DNA of 64,000 bases, taken from assembly GCF_014200305.1 (NCBI RefSeq), contig NZ_JACHBL010000001.1, positions 496,001 through 560,000 of the forward strand, in the 5' to 3' direction. Positions 46,726 to 58,300 of this stretch are shown here, in pieces. A program made the position numbers and the translations under genes. The stretch comes from Neomicrococcus lactis (GTDB lineage: Bacteria > Actinomycetota > Actinomycetes > Actinomycetales > Micrococcaceae). Numbering within the stretch: the stretch's first letter is position 1; each line of letters opens with the position of its first letter. The notes beneath the pieces were generated by a model. It was not told the origin of the DNA. It saw nothing but the letters and a program-made list of their open reading frames with translations, and made no database searches.

Positions 46726-47885
46726 GGATCTACCTGCTACTCATCGCGATATCCTTCGTGCTCTCGTTTGTACTCACTCCGGTGATGCGAGCAGTTGGAT
46801 CCCGCTTTGTGGTGCCCTCAGCCATTCGTGAGAGGGACGTTCACGAACGTCCCATTCCGAAACTTGGGGGAGTAGCGATGATCATCGCATTGCTTGCGGG
46901 CATTGCGATTAGCTCTCAACTTGAATTCCTTGAAGGAATCTTCGCTTCGCCAGAACCCATCAACGGCATAGTTCTTGCTTGCCTTGTGGTGCTAGTGGTG
47001 GGCGTCACGGATGACGTCTTTGATCTTCGCTGGTATTGGAAGATGTTGGGGCAAGCGACAGCCGCGTTGGCAATTGCCTTGAACGGTATTCGCCTCGAGG
47101 CAATGCCCGTGGGCTGGATTCACATCCGCAATGAACCGCTCCAGATTTTCCTGACGGTGTTCATCATTGTCCTCACCATGAATGCCATTAACTTCGTTGA
47201 CGGACTCGATGGACTGGCTGCCGGCGTCGCCGCTATTGGTGCGGCGGCGTTCTTTATCTATTCCTATGTCTTGGCCCGGACCATTAATGAATTCGACCAC
47301 TCGAACCTATCCGCGCTGTTGATGGCGCTTCTTTTAGGTGCGTCTCTAGGATTCTTGATCCACAATTTCTATCCGGCCTCCATCTTTATGGGTGAATCGG
47401 GTGCAATGCTGATTGGCCTCATCATGGCTACTGGTGCTCTCGCGGTCACGGCTGACGTTGACGCTTTGGACTCCTTCCGATTCCGCAATGTCCCAAGCTT
47501 CATGCCCATCATCTTGCCGATTGCAGTCATTATCCTTCCGTTGGTAGATCTCGCCACGGCGGTGGTTCGTAGGACTGCTAGTGGACGCTCACCGTTTTCC
47601 GCGGACCGGGGACACTTGCATCACAAACTGATTGATGGTGGTTGGACGCAGCGTCAGGCCGTGTTGTTGCTCTACTTATGGTCAAGCTTGATTGCGTTCG
47701 GCACTGTTGCTTTTAACTTTGTGGATTCAGTCATTCTGTTGCCATCGCTGGCTGTTCTGATCCTGATTGCCGTGTACATCACGAGTAATCCGTGGCAACG
47801 CCGACGAGTGCGCGATGAAAAGCGTGCGAACGCCCTCCGCAACGAAGAAAACAACAACTCCGGCGACGAGCTGGCAGGGGAGTAG
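46722..47885 (+). CDS. wecA: undecaprenyl/decaprenyl-phosphate GlcNAc-1-phosphate transferase
   Basis: Polytopic MraY/WecA-family enzyme of 387 residues with about 10-11 helices. It links a sugar-1-phosphate to the lipid carrier to start cell-wall polymer or arabinogalactan-linker-type synthesis. Catalytic motifs are DDVFDLRWYWKMLGQ, NAINFVDGLDGLAAGV, and HLHHKLIDGGWTQRQAV (the HxHH loop marks WecA over MraY). The ATG lies inside the end of sua5 (4-base overlap). The next gene begins 3 bases after its stop. Confidence 0.92.
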   Translation: MRIYLLLIAISFVLSFVLTPVMRAVGSRFVVPSAIRERDVHERPIPKLGGVAMIIALLAGIAISSQLEFLEGIFASPEPINGIVLACLVVLVVGVTDDVFDLRWYWKMLGQATAALAIALNGIRLEAMPVGWIHIRNEPLQIFLTVFIIVLTMNAINFVDGLDGLAAGVAAIGAAAFFIYSYVLARTINEFDHSNLSALLMALLLGASLGFLIHNFYPASIFMGESGAMLIGLIMATGALAVTADVDALDSFRFRNVPSFMPIILPIAVIILPLVDLATAVVRRTASGRSPFSADRGHLHHKLIDGGWTQRQAVLLLYLWSSLIAFGTVAFNFVDSVILLPSLAVLILIAVYITSNPWQRRRVRDEKRANALRNEENNNSGDELAGE

Positions 47886-47888
47886 CCT

Positions 47889-48341
47889 ATGGCCGCCAAC
47901 AATTCTTACTCAGCAACACCCGAGCGTATTCCGGAGTCATCTGGCGCAACGTCTCCGTGGCTCAACATCATGTGGCACTGCCTGGCATGGGTTTGGGGAG
48001 CGGCCGTACTGGCCGCCGTCGTCCTGTTCTTTATTGCAGGGTGGCCGGCAGTGACCAACGTCGTCATGGCAACCCTTCTCGTCACGGCGTTTTCCGGCAT
48101 TAGCTTGGCGGTGGCGCACTTCGTGGGGCGTAAGAATCCCTCGGCCGTGATGGGTGCATTTCTTGCCGCGTATTTCGTCAAAGTCGTGGGATTTGGAGCG
48201 CTTATTTTTGCGCTGCCCCGCCCAGACTGGGTACTTCCGCAGGTCTTTATGTGGACCGCTGTCGCTGCTGTCATCCTGTGGCAGATTGCGGAAATGTTCA
48301 CATTTGCCCGAACACGGTGGCTGCTTTATGGAGATGCTTAA
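47889..48341 (+). CDS. small membrane protein, AtpI-like
   Basis: Membrane protein of 150 residues with four predicted helices (about 30-55, 58-75, 88-108 and 118-135). It sits between wecA and the ATP synthase genes, the place of the ATP synthase I-type protein in actinobacteria. Those proteins assist c-ring assembly. Sequence similarity is weak by eye, so the call rests largely on topology and position. It is preceded by GGGGAG inside the end of wecA. Confidence 0.65.
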   Translation: MAANNSYSATPERIPESSGATSPWLNIMWHCLAWVWGAAVLAAVVLFFIAGWPAVTNVVMATLLVTAFSGISLAVAHFVGRKNPSAVMGAFLAAYFVKVVGFGALIFALPRPDWVLPQVFMWTAVAAVILWQIAEMFTFARTRWLLYGDA

Positions 48342-48427
48342 ACATTCCGTAGAATATGCAAGGAAAATCTAATCCGCTATCATCGATCCGCAGTAAGAGC
48401 AGGCCAGATTTGTCAGACAGTAAGCGA

Positions 48428-48649
48428 ATGAAGAATGAGACTGAGGTCTCATTCAGAAAAGACCTTATTGCTTACCTACTTGGCGGGATGCTTGCGTGGG
48501 GTTTGATAGGCTGGGGACTGGATTACCTCTTACAACTGAGTTGGATGAAGTTCGCGGGCCTTGCCCTTGGCGCTGCTGGCGGATTCTATCTAGCCGTTAT
48601 GCACCGCAAAGAACGCGCGCAAGGTCGCGACGCGGACCCACGGACGTAA
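48428..48649 (+). CDS. AtpZ/AtpI-like ATP synthase assembly protein
   Basis: Small protein with two helices (LIAYLLGGMLAWGLIGWGLDYLL and KFAGLALGAAGGFYLAVM) and the GWGLDYLL pattern of the AtpZ/AtpI family (DUF related to Ca2+/Mg2+ flux). I use the ATG at 48428 (73 residues). An earlier in-frame ATG at 48356 would give 97 residues, with a polar Ser/Lys-rich extension. Neither has a strong ribosome binding site. It lies directly before atpB and probably aids Fo assembly. Confidence 0.7.
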   Translation: MKNETEVSFRKDLIAYLLGGMLAWGLIGWGLDYLLQLSWMKFAGLALGAAGGFYLAVMHRKERAQGRDADPRT

Positions 48650-48726
48650 CCACCAAAACTTAATTCTCTCCACCACCACAGTGGTAGAGAGCCACGCCCA
48701 TACGGACACTGACGAGAGGAATCGCG

Positions 48727-49536
48727 TTGATTGCGCTTGCGCTTCCGGCTTCTACTTCCCAGGACGGCGTTTTTCACGCCCCCAAACTCGAAGACCTCCA
48801 TCTTCCAGAGATTTTGCCGTGGGGAGCTGAGTACGGAACCGGTTTCGGCAAGCAGATGCTGCTGGTTCTCATTTCCGTCGCACTGATCTCGTGGTTCTTC
48901 ATGGCTTCCTCTAAGAAGGGCAAGCTGGTTCCAGGTAAGTTCCAGTTCCTCGGCGAGCAGGCTTACAGCTTCGTACGTAATGGCGTTGCTAAGGACGTGA
49001 TTGGTGAGCGTGAGTTCAAGCGCTTCGTGCCGATCCTCGTCACCTTCTTCTTCTTCATCTTGGTCAACAACCTCTTCGGATCCATCCCGTTGCTGCAGTT
49101 GCCAACCACCTCCCACGTGGCAACCCCATACGCTTTGGCCGGCATCGTGTACTTGTACTGGATCTTCCTTGGCTTCCAGCGTCACGGTGGAAAGTTCTTC
49201 AAGGTCATGACGGTTCCATCCGGTGTGCCGAAGGTGATCCTCCCGTTGATCATCATCATCGAGATCATCTCGAACTTCTTCGTTCGTCCGATCACGCACA
49301 GCCTCCGTCTTTTCGCGACGATGCTTTCCGGTCACTTGATCATCGCTCTGGCTGGTGCCGGTTCATCCTTCCTCTTCTTGGAAGGCGACGGTCTCATGAA
49401 GGGCCTCGGCGTTCTCACCTTGGCCGGTGGCGTTGGAATGTACCTCTTTGAAATTTTGATCCAGGTTCTTCAGGCGTACGTGTTTACCCTGCTGACCGCG
49501 ATCTACATCCAGGGCTCGATCTCCGACGCCCACTAG
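48727..49536 (+). CDS. atpB: ATP synthase Fo subunit a
   Basis: Proton half-channel subunit, 269 residues with about six helices. The essential arginine lies in THSLRLFATMLSGH. TTG start preceded by GAGAGGA. It is the first structural gene of the atpBEFHAGDC operon. A stem-loop occurs just after its stop, before atpE. Confidence 0.95.
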   Translation: MIALALPASTSQDGVFHAPKLEDLHLPEILPWGAEYGTGFGKQMLLVLISVALISWFFMASSKKGKLVPGKFQFLGEQAYSFVRNGVAKDVIGEREFKRFVPILVTFFFFILVNNLFGSIPLLQLPTTSHVATPYALAGIVYLYWIFLGFQRHGGKFFKVMTVPSGVPKVILPLIIIIEIISNFFVRPITHSLRLFATMLSGHLIIALAGAGSSFLFLEGDGLMKGLGVLTLAGGVGMYLFEILIQVLQAYVFTLLTAIYIQGSISDAH

Positions 49537-49543
49537 TAACTGT

Positions 49544-49562
49544 CCCTCTTGAACAAAGAGGG
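49544..49562 (+). other. intercistronic stem-loop between atpB and atpE
   Basis: CCCTCTT-GAACA-AAGAGGG, a perfect 7-bp stem with no T-run. It may protect or process the atpE message. Confidence 0.55.
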
Positions 49563-49618
49563 GAACCACCAAATCGCACAAATTGCCTCCGCCTATGGTG
49601 GCTCTTGAAAGGAATAAC

Positions 49619-49834
49619 ATGGAAATCCAAGGCTCCCTTAATCTCATTGGTTACGGCCTTTCCGCTATCGGCGGTGGTATCGGCGTTGGTTTGGTCTTCG
49701 CGGCCTACATCAACGGTGTTGCTCGCCAGCCTGAAGCACAGCGCGTTCTTCAGCCAATCGCCTTCCTTGGCCTTGCACTTACTGAAGCACTCGCTATCCT
49801 CGGCCTCGTTTTCTCCTTCGTTATCGGCGCCTAG
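49619..49834 (+). CDS. atpE: ATP synthase Fo subunit c
   Basis: Proteolipid of the rotating c-ring; 71 residues from the ATG at 49619, which follows GAAAGGA. An open frame from 49583 adds 12 non-hydrophobic residues and is rejected. It forms two helices with the polar loop ARQPEAQ; the proton-carrying carboxylate is Glu56 in LTEALAIL. It is flanked by stem-loops on both sides. Glu at this position means a proton and not a sodium signature. Confidence 0.97.
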   Translation: MEIQGSLNLIGYGLSAIGGGIGVGLVFAAYINGVARQPEAQRVLQPIAFLGLALTEALAILGLVFSFVIGA

Positions 49835-49853
49835 TTACTGGTTTTCCAGTAAC
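49834..49853 (+). other. intercistronic stem-loop between atpE and atpF
   Basis: GTTACTGG-TTTT-CCAGTAAC, a perfect 8-bp stem beginning at the last base of the atpE stop codon. No T-run follows, so it is a stabiliser or processing site more than a terminator. Confidence 0.65.
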
Positions 49854-49883
49854 AACGTCGAACTAGTGAAAGACGGGTGAAAA

Positions 49884-50435
49884 ATGAACGACGCAGTTAT
49901 TTATGCAGCTGCTGAGGGTGCAAACCCATTGATTCCCAATGTTTGGGAAATCGTGGTCACCGTCATCGGTTTCGCAATTCTGCTCTTCATTGTGAGCAAG
50001 TACGTAGTCCCGATGTTCGAGAAGACGTACGAAGAGCGTACTGCTGCCATCGAAGGCGGCATTGAAAAGGCTGAAGCCGCACAGGCGGAAGCTAACGCAG
50101 CGCTCGAAGAGTACAAGAAGCAGCTCCAGGACGCTCGCACGGAAGCAAACCGCATCCGTGAAGAGGCCCGCGCAGAAGGTGCTCAGATCCTTGCCGATCT
50201 CAAGACCAAAGCTGCCGCTGAGTCCGCTCGTATCACTGAGCAGGCACACGTTCAGATCGAAGCTGAGCGCACTGCCGCTGTTGCTTCGCTGCGTAGCGAA
50301 GTTGGCACCTTGGCAACTGAGCTGGCCGGCAAGATCGTGGGCGAATCTCTCGCCGACGATGCGCGTGCATCCCGCGTGGTAGATCGCTTCTTGGCTGATC
50401 TTGATTCCCACCAGAATGCAGGTGCTTCCAACTGA
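49884..50435 (+). CDS. atpF: ATP synthase Fo subunit b
   Basis: Peripheral-stalk subunit of 183 residues. It has a single N-terminal helix (WEIVVTVIGFAILLFIVSKYVV) followed by a long Ala/Glu-rich coiled coil to about residue 150. Its last base is the first base of atpH (TGATG overlap), so b and delta are made together. The subunit is separate here, not fused to delta as in mycobacteria. Confidence 0.95.
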   Translation: MNDAVIYAAAEGANPLIPNVWEIVVTVIGFAILLFIVSKYVVPMFEKTYEERTAAIEGGIEKAEAAQAEANAALEEYKKQLQDARTEANRIREEARAEGAQILADLKTKAAAESARITEQAHVQIEAERTAAVASLRSEVGTLATELAGKIVGESLADDARASRVVDRFLADLDSHQNAGASN

Positions 50436-51244
50436 TGTCTCGCGTATCAAGTGAATCCCTCGCGCAAGCCCAGACGTTGCTCGAGTCCAAATTAGGCTCG
50501 AACCCAGCTGAGCTTGCAAAAGAATTGTTCGCGGTTTTGGGCATCGTGGACAGCAACGCCGGTCTTCGGCGTGCGCTGACTGATCCTTCCCGCGAGGGTC
50601 AGGACAAGGCAAACCTCTTTTCCTCTTTGCTTGATGGAAAAGTATCCGGAGCAACGAAAGAAATCGCTGCACAGCTTGCTGGCTCTCGTTGGGGCGACCC
50701 ACGCGACATCGGGGATGCGCTTGAGACGCTTGGGGCAACGGCGGCTATTTCCTCCGCTGAAAAGAATGGTTCTGAAGGACTTGAGCGACTTGAAGATGAA
50801 CTCTTCTCGTTCGTTCGGGTTGTCGCTTCTAGCCATGATGTTCAGCGCGCGCTGGATGCACCTCAAGCAACTGCAGAGTCGAAAGAGAAGCTTGCTTTCG
50901 CGCTCGTCCCAGATGCTTCTGAAGCCACGAAAACGCTTATCGGCCAGGCCGTTTCCACCCCGCGTGGACACAAGGCAACCGATTTGGTCCAGTCCTTCAT
51001 CGGACTTGTTGCCAAGCGTCAGCAGCGTTGGATCGCAAACGTTTCCGTTACTCGTCCTTTGACGGATGAGCAGCTGCGCCGTTTGCAGAATGGTCTCAAC
51101 AATCTGTACCAGCGTGACTTGAAGATCAATGTCAACGTCAACCCGGCGTTGATTGGCGGAATCCGAGTTGAGGTCGGTGACGAGGTAGTTGACGCTACTT
51201 CGGCTACGCGCCTCTCGGAATTGCGACGACGTCTGGCCAGCTAA
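50435..51244 (+). CDS. atpH: ATP synthase F1 subunit delta
   Basis: Connects the stalk to the F1 head. At 269 residues it is about 90 longer than the E. coli subunit. This is the long form usual in Micrococcaceae-like actinobacteria, with the extra sequence in the first half. The C-terminal part (NVSVTRPLTDEQLRRLQNGL; INVNVNPALIGGIRVEVGDEVVDAT) is the conserved OSCP region. The 108-base gap to atpA shows no gene. Confidence 0.94.
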   Translation: MSRVSSESLAQAQTLLESKLGSNPAELAKELFAVLGIVDSNAGLRRALTDPSREGQDKANLFSSLLDGKVSGATKEIAAQLAGSRWGDPRDIGDALETLGATAAISSAEKNGSEGLERLEDELFSFVRVVASSHDVQRALDAPQATAESKEKLAFALVPDASEATKTLIGQAVSTPRGHKATDLVQSFIGLVAKRQQRWIANVSVTRPLTDEQLRRLQNGLNNLYQRDLKINVNVNPALIGGIRVEVGDEVVDATSATRLSELRRRLAS

Positions 51245-51352
51245 GTGCCTCAGGGTACTTCTCAGCCACTAACGGACTAAAGACTTATTCATTTCCGATC
51301 AGGACTCTCACTGAGACATTCTGATCACCAATTAGGAGAGCAGGGACTGCAG

Positions 51353-52990
51353 ATGGCCGAATTGACCATCAACGCCGATGACGTCCGCAATGCCTTGAAT
51401 GACTTCGCGGCGTCCTACCAACCGGGCACCACGGAGCGCGTCGAGGTCGGACATGTCACGACCGCGAGCGACGGCATCGCCAAGGTAGAAGGACTTCCTT
51501 CCGTCATGGCAAACGAACTTCTTCGCTTTGAAGACGGAACGCTGGGCTTGGCTCAGAACCTCGATACCCGCGAAATCGGTGTCGTTGTTCTTGGCGATTT
51601 CACCGGTATTGAAGAAGGCCAGGAAGTGCACCGCACGGGCGAGATCCTCTCGGTTCCCGTTGGCGACAACTTCTTGGGCCGCGTTGTCGATCCACTGGGT
51701 AACCCAATGGACGACCTCGGAGAGATCGCAGCCGAAGGACGCCGCGCACTTGAGCTGCAGGCTCCAGGTGTGACGATGCGTAAGTCGGTTCACGAGCCGC
51801 TTCAGACCGGCCTCAAGGCAATCGACTCCATGATTCCAGTCGGCCGTGGCCAGCGTCAGCTGATCATTGGCGACCGCCAGACCGGTAAGACCGCTATCGC
51901 TGTCGATACGATCATCAACCAGAAGGCGAACTGGGAATCCGGTGACGTGACCAAGCAGGTTCGTTGCGTTTACGTCGCAATCGGCCAGAAGGCTTCCACG
52001 ATCGCTGCTGTTCGTCAGACGCTTGAAGACCACGGAGCACTTGAGTACACGACCATCGTCGCGTCTCCTGCTTCCGACTCCGCAGGCTTCAAGTACTTGG
52101 CACCTTACGCAGGTTCCGCAATTGGCCAGCACTGGATGTACGGCGGCAAGCACGTTCTCATCGTGTTTGATGACCTCTCCAAGCAGGCTGAAGCCTACCG
52201 TGCAGTGTCCCTCTTGCTTCGCCGTCCGCCAGGACGTGAAGCCTACCCAGGTGACGTCTTCTACCTACACTCTCGTCTCCTCGAGCGTTGTGCAAAGCTC
52301 TCTGACGAGCTCGGCGCAGGTTCGATGACCGGCTTCCCGATCATCGAAACGAAGGCAAACGACGTCTCGGCTTACATTCCGACCAACGTTATTTCCATCA
52401 CCGACGGTCAGATCTTCTTGCAGTCCGACCTCTTCAACGCCAACCAGCGTCCAGCTGTTGACGTGGGTATCTCCGTGTCCCGCGTGGGTGGCGCTGCTCA
52501 AATCAAGGCTATGAAGAAGGTCTCCGGTACCTTGAAGCTTGATTTGGCTCAGTACCGCGACATGCAGGCCTTCGCAATGTTCGCTTCGGACCTCGACGCT
52601 GCTTCACGTCAGCAGTTGACCCGTGGCGCTCGTTTGATGGAGCTCTTGAAGCAGGGTCAGTACCAGCCGTTCCCAGTTGAGGATCAGGTTGTGTCTGTTT
52701 GGGCCGGTACGAACGGTTACTTGGATGACGTTCCAGTTGAGGATGTCACCCGTTTCGAGCGCGAGTTCCTCGAGCACTTGAAGCACCGTTCTGACGTTCT
52801 GAACACGATCGCTCAGACCAAGCAGCTTGAAGACTCCACGGTGGACGCTTTGAAGGCGAACATCGAAGACTTCAAGAAGGGCTTCTTCGGCGAAGGTGAC
52901 AACCACTTGGTTGGCGCCGGCCACGAAGAGCACCAGGCCATCGACGCTGAGTCTGTCGGCCAAGAACAAATCGTCCGCCAGAAGCGCTAG
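51353..52990 (+). CDS. atpA: ATP synthase F1 subunit alpha
   Basis: Non-catalytic nucleotide-binding subunit, 545 residues. Walker A is [10 protein letters not shown]; the arginine finger region is [15 protein letters not shown]. The C-terminal tail extends about 30 residues past the usual bacterial end ([16 protein letters not shown] onward), as in other actinobacteria, where such tails influence ATP hydrolysis. AGGAGAG precedes the ATG. A hairpin separates it from atpG. Confidence 0.97.
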   Translation: MAELTINADDVRNALNDFAASYQPGTTERVEVGHVTTASDGIAKVEGLPSVMANELLRFEDGTLGLAQNLDTREIGVVVLGDFTGIEEGQEVHRTGEILSVPVGDNFLGRVVDPLGNPMDDLGEIAAEGRRALELQAPGVTMRKSVHEPLQTGLKAIDSMIPVGRGQRQLIIGDRQTGKTAIAVDTIINQKANWESGDVTKQVRCVYVAIGQKASTIAAVRQTLEDHGALEYTTIVASPASDSAGFKYLAPYAGSAIGQHWMYGGKHVLIVFDDLSKQAEAYRAVSLLLRRPPGREAYPGDVFYLHSRLLERCAKLSDELGAGSMTGFPIIETKANDVSAYIPTNVISITDGQIFLQSDLFNANQRPAVDVGISVSRVGGAAQIKAMKKVSGTLKLDLAQYRDMQAFAMFASDLDAASRQQLTRGARLMELLKQGQYQPFPVEDQVVSVWAGTNGYLDDVPVEDVTRFEREFLEHLKHRSDVLNTIAQTKQLEDSTVDALKANIEDFKKGFFGEGDNHLVGAGHEEHQAIDAESVGQEQIVRQKR

Positions 52991-52998
52991 TTTTCGCG

Positions 52999-53043
52999 AA
53001 GTTAGGCGTCAGCGTCGAGTTGGCGCCTAACTTTCGGAAACGG
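52999..53043 (+). other. intercistronic stem-loop between atpA and atpG
   Basis: AAGTTAGGCG / CGCCTAACTT, a 10-bp perfect stem with a 25-base loop region. No T-run. It may partly limit read-through or stabilise the alpha message. Confidence 0.6.
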
Positions 53044-53054
53044 AAAGGATCACT

Positions 53055-55455
<2,401 letters not shown>

Positions 55456-55456
55456 T

Positions 55457-55726
55457 ATGGCTGAACTTCAGGTAGAAGTAGTCGCAGCGGATCACTTCGT
55501 GTGGTCCGGTGCGGCCACCTTGGTCAAGGCGCGTACCGCTGAAGGTGAGATTGGTGTTATGCCGGGTCACACTCCAGTACTCGCCGTGTTGGCCCCCGGC
55601 GAGCTCGCTATCGAGCCCGTCGAGGGTAACCGGATCACGCTGCACGCTGATGGTGGATTCTTCTCCGTTGACAGCAATCGAGTTGTCATCGTCGCCGATA
55701 ATGCTGAAATGCAAGAATCGGCCTAG
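55457..55726 (+). CDS. atpC: ATP synthase F1 subunit epsilon
   Basis: Epsilon subunit of 89 residues. It contains the N-terminal beta-sandwich (LQVEVVAADHFVWSGAATLVKA; GEIGVMPGHTPVLAVLAPGELAI) and stops right after it. The C-terminal two-helix inhibitory hairpin of the roughly 135-residue E. coli protein is missing. Short epsilon forms are known in actinobacteria. Regulation of ATP hydrolysis must therefore use another element, perhaps the alpha tail. Confidence 0.95.
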   Translation: MAELQVEVVAADHFVWSGAATLVKARTAEGEIGVMPGHTPVLAVLAPGELAIEPVEGNRITLHADGGFFSVDSNRVVIVADNAEMQESA

Positions 55727-55747
55727 GTAGAAGCTCACATCACAGCA

Positions 55748-56179
55748 TTGGGTGATTTCGGAATCGTCTTCGCTGTTCTAGCCGGCGCACTACTATTGGT
55801 TCTCCTCCTATTGGGGGCCATGGTGGTGCGCCGGTTTCAACTACGAAGAGAACTAGGTACTTTTGATGCGTCGATCTCGACGCGCCCAGGTCATTGGACC
55901 ATGGGCATTTGCCGGTATCAGCAGGACTCCCTCGAGTTCTTGCGATTGTTTTCCGTCGCGTGGATACCGGATAAGACCTTTGTGCGCAGCGACCTGACCA
56001 TCATGGGATGGCGTGAGCCAGAAGAGTCCGAGCGAGCACGCCTCGTTCCAGGTTCTGTTGTGGTGCAATTCAAGCACAAGGGCGAAGAACTACAGATCGC
56101 CATGAAGTACGGTGCATACAACGGTCTCTCCGCATGGATTGAGGCCGGGCCAGCAGTCGGTATCGGCGTCTGGCGCTAA
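55748..56179 (+). CDS. DUF2550 family membrane protein
   Basis: Protein of 143 residues with one N-terminal transmembrane helix (IVFAVLAGALLLVLLLLGAMVV), then a basic linker and a soluble domain starting FDASISTRPGHWTMGICRYQ. This family follows atpC in many actinobacteria and has no known function. The start is TTG at 55748 with little Shine-Dalgarno support. It ends the ATP synthase cluster, with a bidirectional terminator after it. Confidence 0.8.
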   Translation: MGDFGIVFAVLAGALLLVLLLLGAMVVRRFQLRRELGTFDASISTRPGHWTMGICRYQQDSLEFLRLFSVAWIPDKTFVRSDLTIMGWREPEESERARLVPGSVVVQFKHKGEELQIAMKYGAYNGLSAWIEAGPAVGIGVWR

Positions 56180-56189
56180 AAACTTAAAA

Positions 56190-56228
56190 CATGAAGGCCT
56201 GCCGTGATGTTCCGGCGGGCCTTCATGC
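56190..56228. terminator. bidirectional terminator between DUF2550 gene and nagA
   Basis: CATGAAGGCCTGCCG / CGGCGGGCCTTCATG hairpin between two convergent stops, with A-rich sequence on the left that becomes T-rich on the minus strand. Confidence 0.8.
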
Positions 56229-56246
56229 GCAAAAGGACCTGATCCT

Positions 56247-57491
56247 CTAAAGGACTTGCTCTCCCGCACGGATCACGGTGGTTGGCTCGAAGTTCGAATC
56301 GATCACCACGAGGTCTGCTCGGAATCCACGGTGGATTCGTCCTAGCTCGTCTTCCAGCCCCAGAACTCCCGCTGGAATTCGGGTCATCGCTTCAAGCACA
56401 CGCTCGAAAGCAACGCCTTCACGCGTGGTTGCCCGAAGTGAATCCAAGAGCGTCATGGCGCCACCGGCAAGAAGTTCTTGCCCCTCGTGCAATAGTCGAG
56501 CAGAGGAGTCTCCGGAGCCGTCACGTGTCACCCGAACCGTGGCCGTGCCGAGCGAGTATGTTCCGTCGGGCGCCTTCGTCCCCGCCATCGCGTCAGAGAC
56601 GATCACGAGGTTTGAAGACTGCACAATGCCAAAGACGAAGTTCAAGACATCGTAGTCAACGTGCTGTCCATCAGCGATCAGCTCAATCACCACACCCTTG
56701 CGCGAGGCCGACTTCACGATGGCGCCAACGGCCCCCGAATCTCGGTGGTGGAATGGCGGCATCCCATTGAACAAGTGCGTAATGAGCGGTACTTCGGTGT
56801 ATCCGGGGAAACCAGCACTCGCGAGCTGTTCTCGAGCGTGGACCAGGGCTTGCTGCATTTGTTCGTGGGTGGCGTCCGTATGGCCGAAGGCAGGCAAAAC
56901 ACCATGGCTGGCCAACAGCTGGACTAGGTCGTCGGCCTGAGGAAGCTCGGGCGCCAACGTCATGCAGCGGACCTGTCCTTGTCCCGCCAGCACTAGCTCC
57001 TCGGCTAGATCGAGATCCACGTCCAAGATGGCGGAGCGGTCTTGGGCGCCGGCGCGGGCGAGGGAGAGGAAGGGGCCTTCCAGATGGATGCCTGCAGAAA
57101 GCGCATCGTGGCAAGCTGCCGCACAATTCTCGATGGCTGCAATCATCTGATCCGCCGGAAGCGTCACGAGGGAAATCTGCGCGGTCGTGGTGCCAGCCTT
57201 ATGCAGTTCATGGAGTCCGCGCGAGATCTCATCGGAGCTGGCCGTTGAGAAGTCCACACCGGCTATGCCGTGGACATGCAGATCAACGAGGCCGGGGATG
57301 AGCATCTCTGCCTCAGCGAGCACGGATTCGCTGGCACCCTCATCATTGCGGAATTCGCTGAAAGGTCCGGCGTAGACAATGCGGTCACCTTGGTAGGAGA
57401 CAGCGGCGTCCTCTACCAGTGCACCATCAACGAATGCGGTCCCGCGAAAGTAACGGGCCGCGGGTTCTTGGGTCTGCGCGTTGGCGTCCAT
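56247..57491 (-). CDS. nagA: N-acetylglucosamine-6-phosphate deacetylase
   Basis: Amidohydrolase of 414 residues that deacetylates GlcNAc-6-phosphate during amino-sugar recycling. Metal and substrate motifs are LHVHGIAGVD (H72, H74), HLEGPFLSLARAGA, FGHTDATHEQ, THLFNGMPPFHHR and the catalytic aspartate in VSDAMAGT. No ribosome binding site precedes the ATG. A TAAGAT -10 box lies 6 bases upstream, so the transcript is probably leaderless. No nagB is adjacent. Confidence 0.95.
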   Translation of the reverse strand: MDANAQTQEPAARYFRGTAFVDGALVEDAAVSYQGDRIVYAGPFSEFRNDEGASESVLAEAEMLIPGLVDLHVHGIAGVDFSTASSDEISRGLHELHKAGTTTAQISLVTLPADQMIAAIENCAAACHDALSAGIHLEGPFLSLARAGAQDRSAILDVDLDLAEELVLAGQGQVRCMTLAPELPQADDLVQLLASHGVLPAFGHTDATHEQMQQALVHAREQLASAGFPGYTEVPLITHLFNGMPPFHHRDSGAVGAIVKSASRKGVVIELIADGQHVDYDVLNFVFGIVQSSNLVIVSDAMAGTKAPDGTYSLGTATVRVTRDGSGDSSARLLHEGQELLAGGAMTLLDSLRATTREGVAFERVLEAMTRIPAGVLGLEDELGRIHRGFRADLVVIDSNFEPTTVIRAGEQVL

Positions 57492-57497
57492 AAACCC

Positions 57498-57503
57498 ATC
57501 TTA
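57498..57503 (-). promoter_or_regulatory. -10 box with leaderless geometry (nagA)
   Basis: TAAGAT, 6 bases (GGGTTT), then the ATG at 57491 on the minus strand. Confidence 0.55.
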
Positions 57504-57526
57504 GGCGCGTGGCACCAACTAAGCGC

Positions 57527-58222
57527 TTAGAACAAACGCCCCTCGGCGTCGTCGTACCCTCTGAGCGCGTCATAATCGAGCGTGACGCACGTGATGCCGC
57601 GGTCTTCAGCGAGCGTGCGAGCTTGCGGCTTGATGGTCTGCGCGGCGAAGATGCCGCGGACCGGAGCCAGCAGAGGATCGCGATTCATCAGCTCGAGGTA
57701 ACGGGTCAACTGCTCAACGCCGTCGATGTTGCCGTGGCGCTTGAGCTCTACCGCCACCGAGGCGCCGTCGGCATCGCGCGCCAAAATATCTACTGGGCCA
57801 ATTGCGGTCATGTACTCGCGGCGCACCAAACGGAAACCGGATCCGAGGACCTCGATCTGATCCGCAAGGAGTCGCTGAAGATCCGCTTCGACGCCGTCCT
57901 TGATCAGCCCCGGATCAACGCCAAGCTCGTGGGTGAGGTCTTGGTGAATGGCGTGGATGTTGATGATGAGGCGATCGTCGCTCTTGGCGTGCTGCACGGT
58001 CCATACCTGCACGACGCCGCTGGCCTGCGTATCCTCGTCAGGCTCACTTTCGCGCAGGGTTGCGGGAGGAGACATCCAGTTGAGCGGTTTGTAGGAGCCG
58101 CCGTCGGAGTGAACCAGCACCGAACCATCGGCTTTGAGCACCAGCAAACGGGTGGCTAGTGGCAAGTGAGCGCGCAAACGGCCCTCGTAGTCAACGGAAC
58201 AATCAGCTATCACCAAACGCAC
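57527..58222 (-). CDS. nucS: mismatch-specific endonuclease NucS/EndoMS
   Basis: Endonuclease of the non-canonical mismatch repair pathway of actinobacteria, which lack MutS/MutL. It has 231 residues: an N-terminal DNA-binding domain ([16 protein letters not shown]) and a C-terminal PD-(D/E)xK nuclease core (GPVDILARD, then VAVELKRHG), followed by the QLTRYLELM helix. It ends in GRLF, the expected sliding-clamp-binding tail. GTG start 6 bases after a TAAGCT box, with no ribosome binding site. Confidence 0.95.
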   Translation of the reverse strand: MRLVIADCSVDYEGRLRAHLPLATRLLVLKADGSVLVHSDGGSYKPLNWMSPPATLRESEPDEDTQASGVVQVWTVQHAKSDDRLIINIHAIHQDLTHELGVDPGLIKDGVEADLQRLLADQIEVLGSGFRLVRREYMTAIGPVDILARDADGASVAVELKRHGNIDGVEQLTRYLELMNRDPLLAPVRGIFAAQTIKPQARTLAEDRGITCVTLDYDALRGYDDAEGRLF

Positions 58223-58228
58223 CCCGAT

Positions 58229-58234
58229 AGCTTA
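58229..58234 (-). promoter_or_regulatory. -10 box with leaderless geometry (nucS)
   Basis: TAAGCT, 6 bases (ATCGGG), then the GTG at 58222 on the minus strand. Confidence 0.55.
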
Positions 58235-58300
58235 CCGGCACTACCGGACTCTTCGCGGACCCGTCAGCGGATTGAGCGTGTGATGAGGGAGAATAGACGA

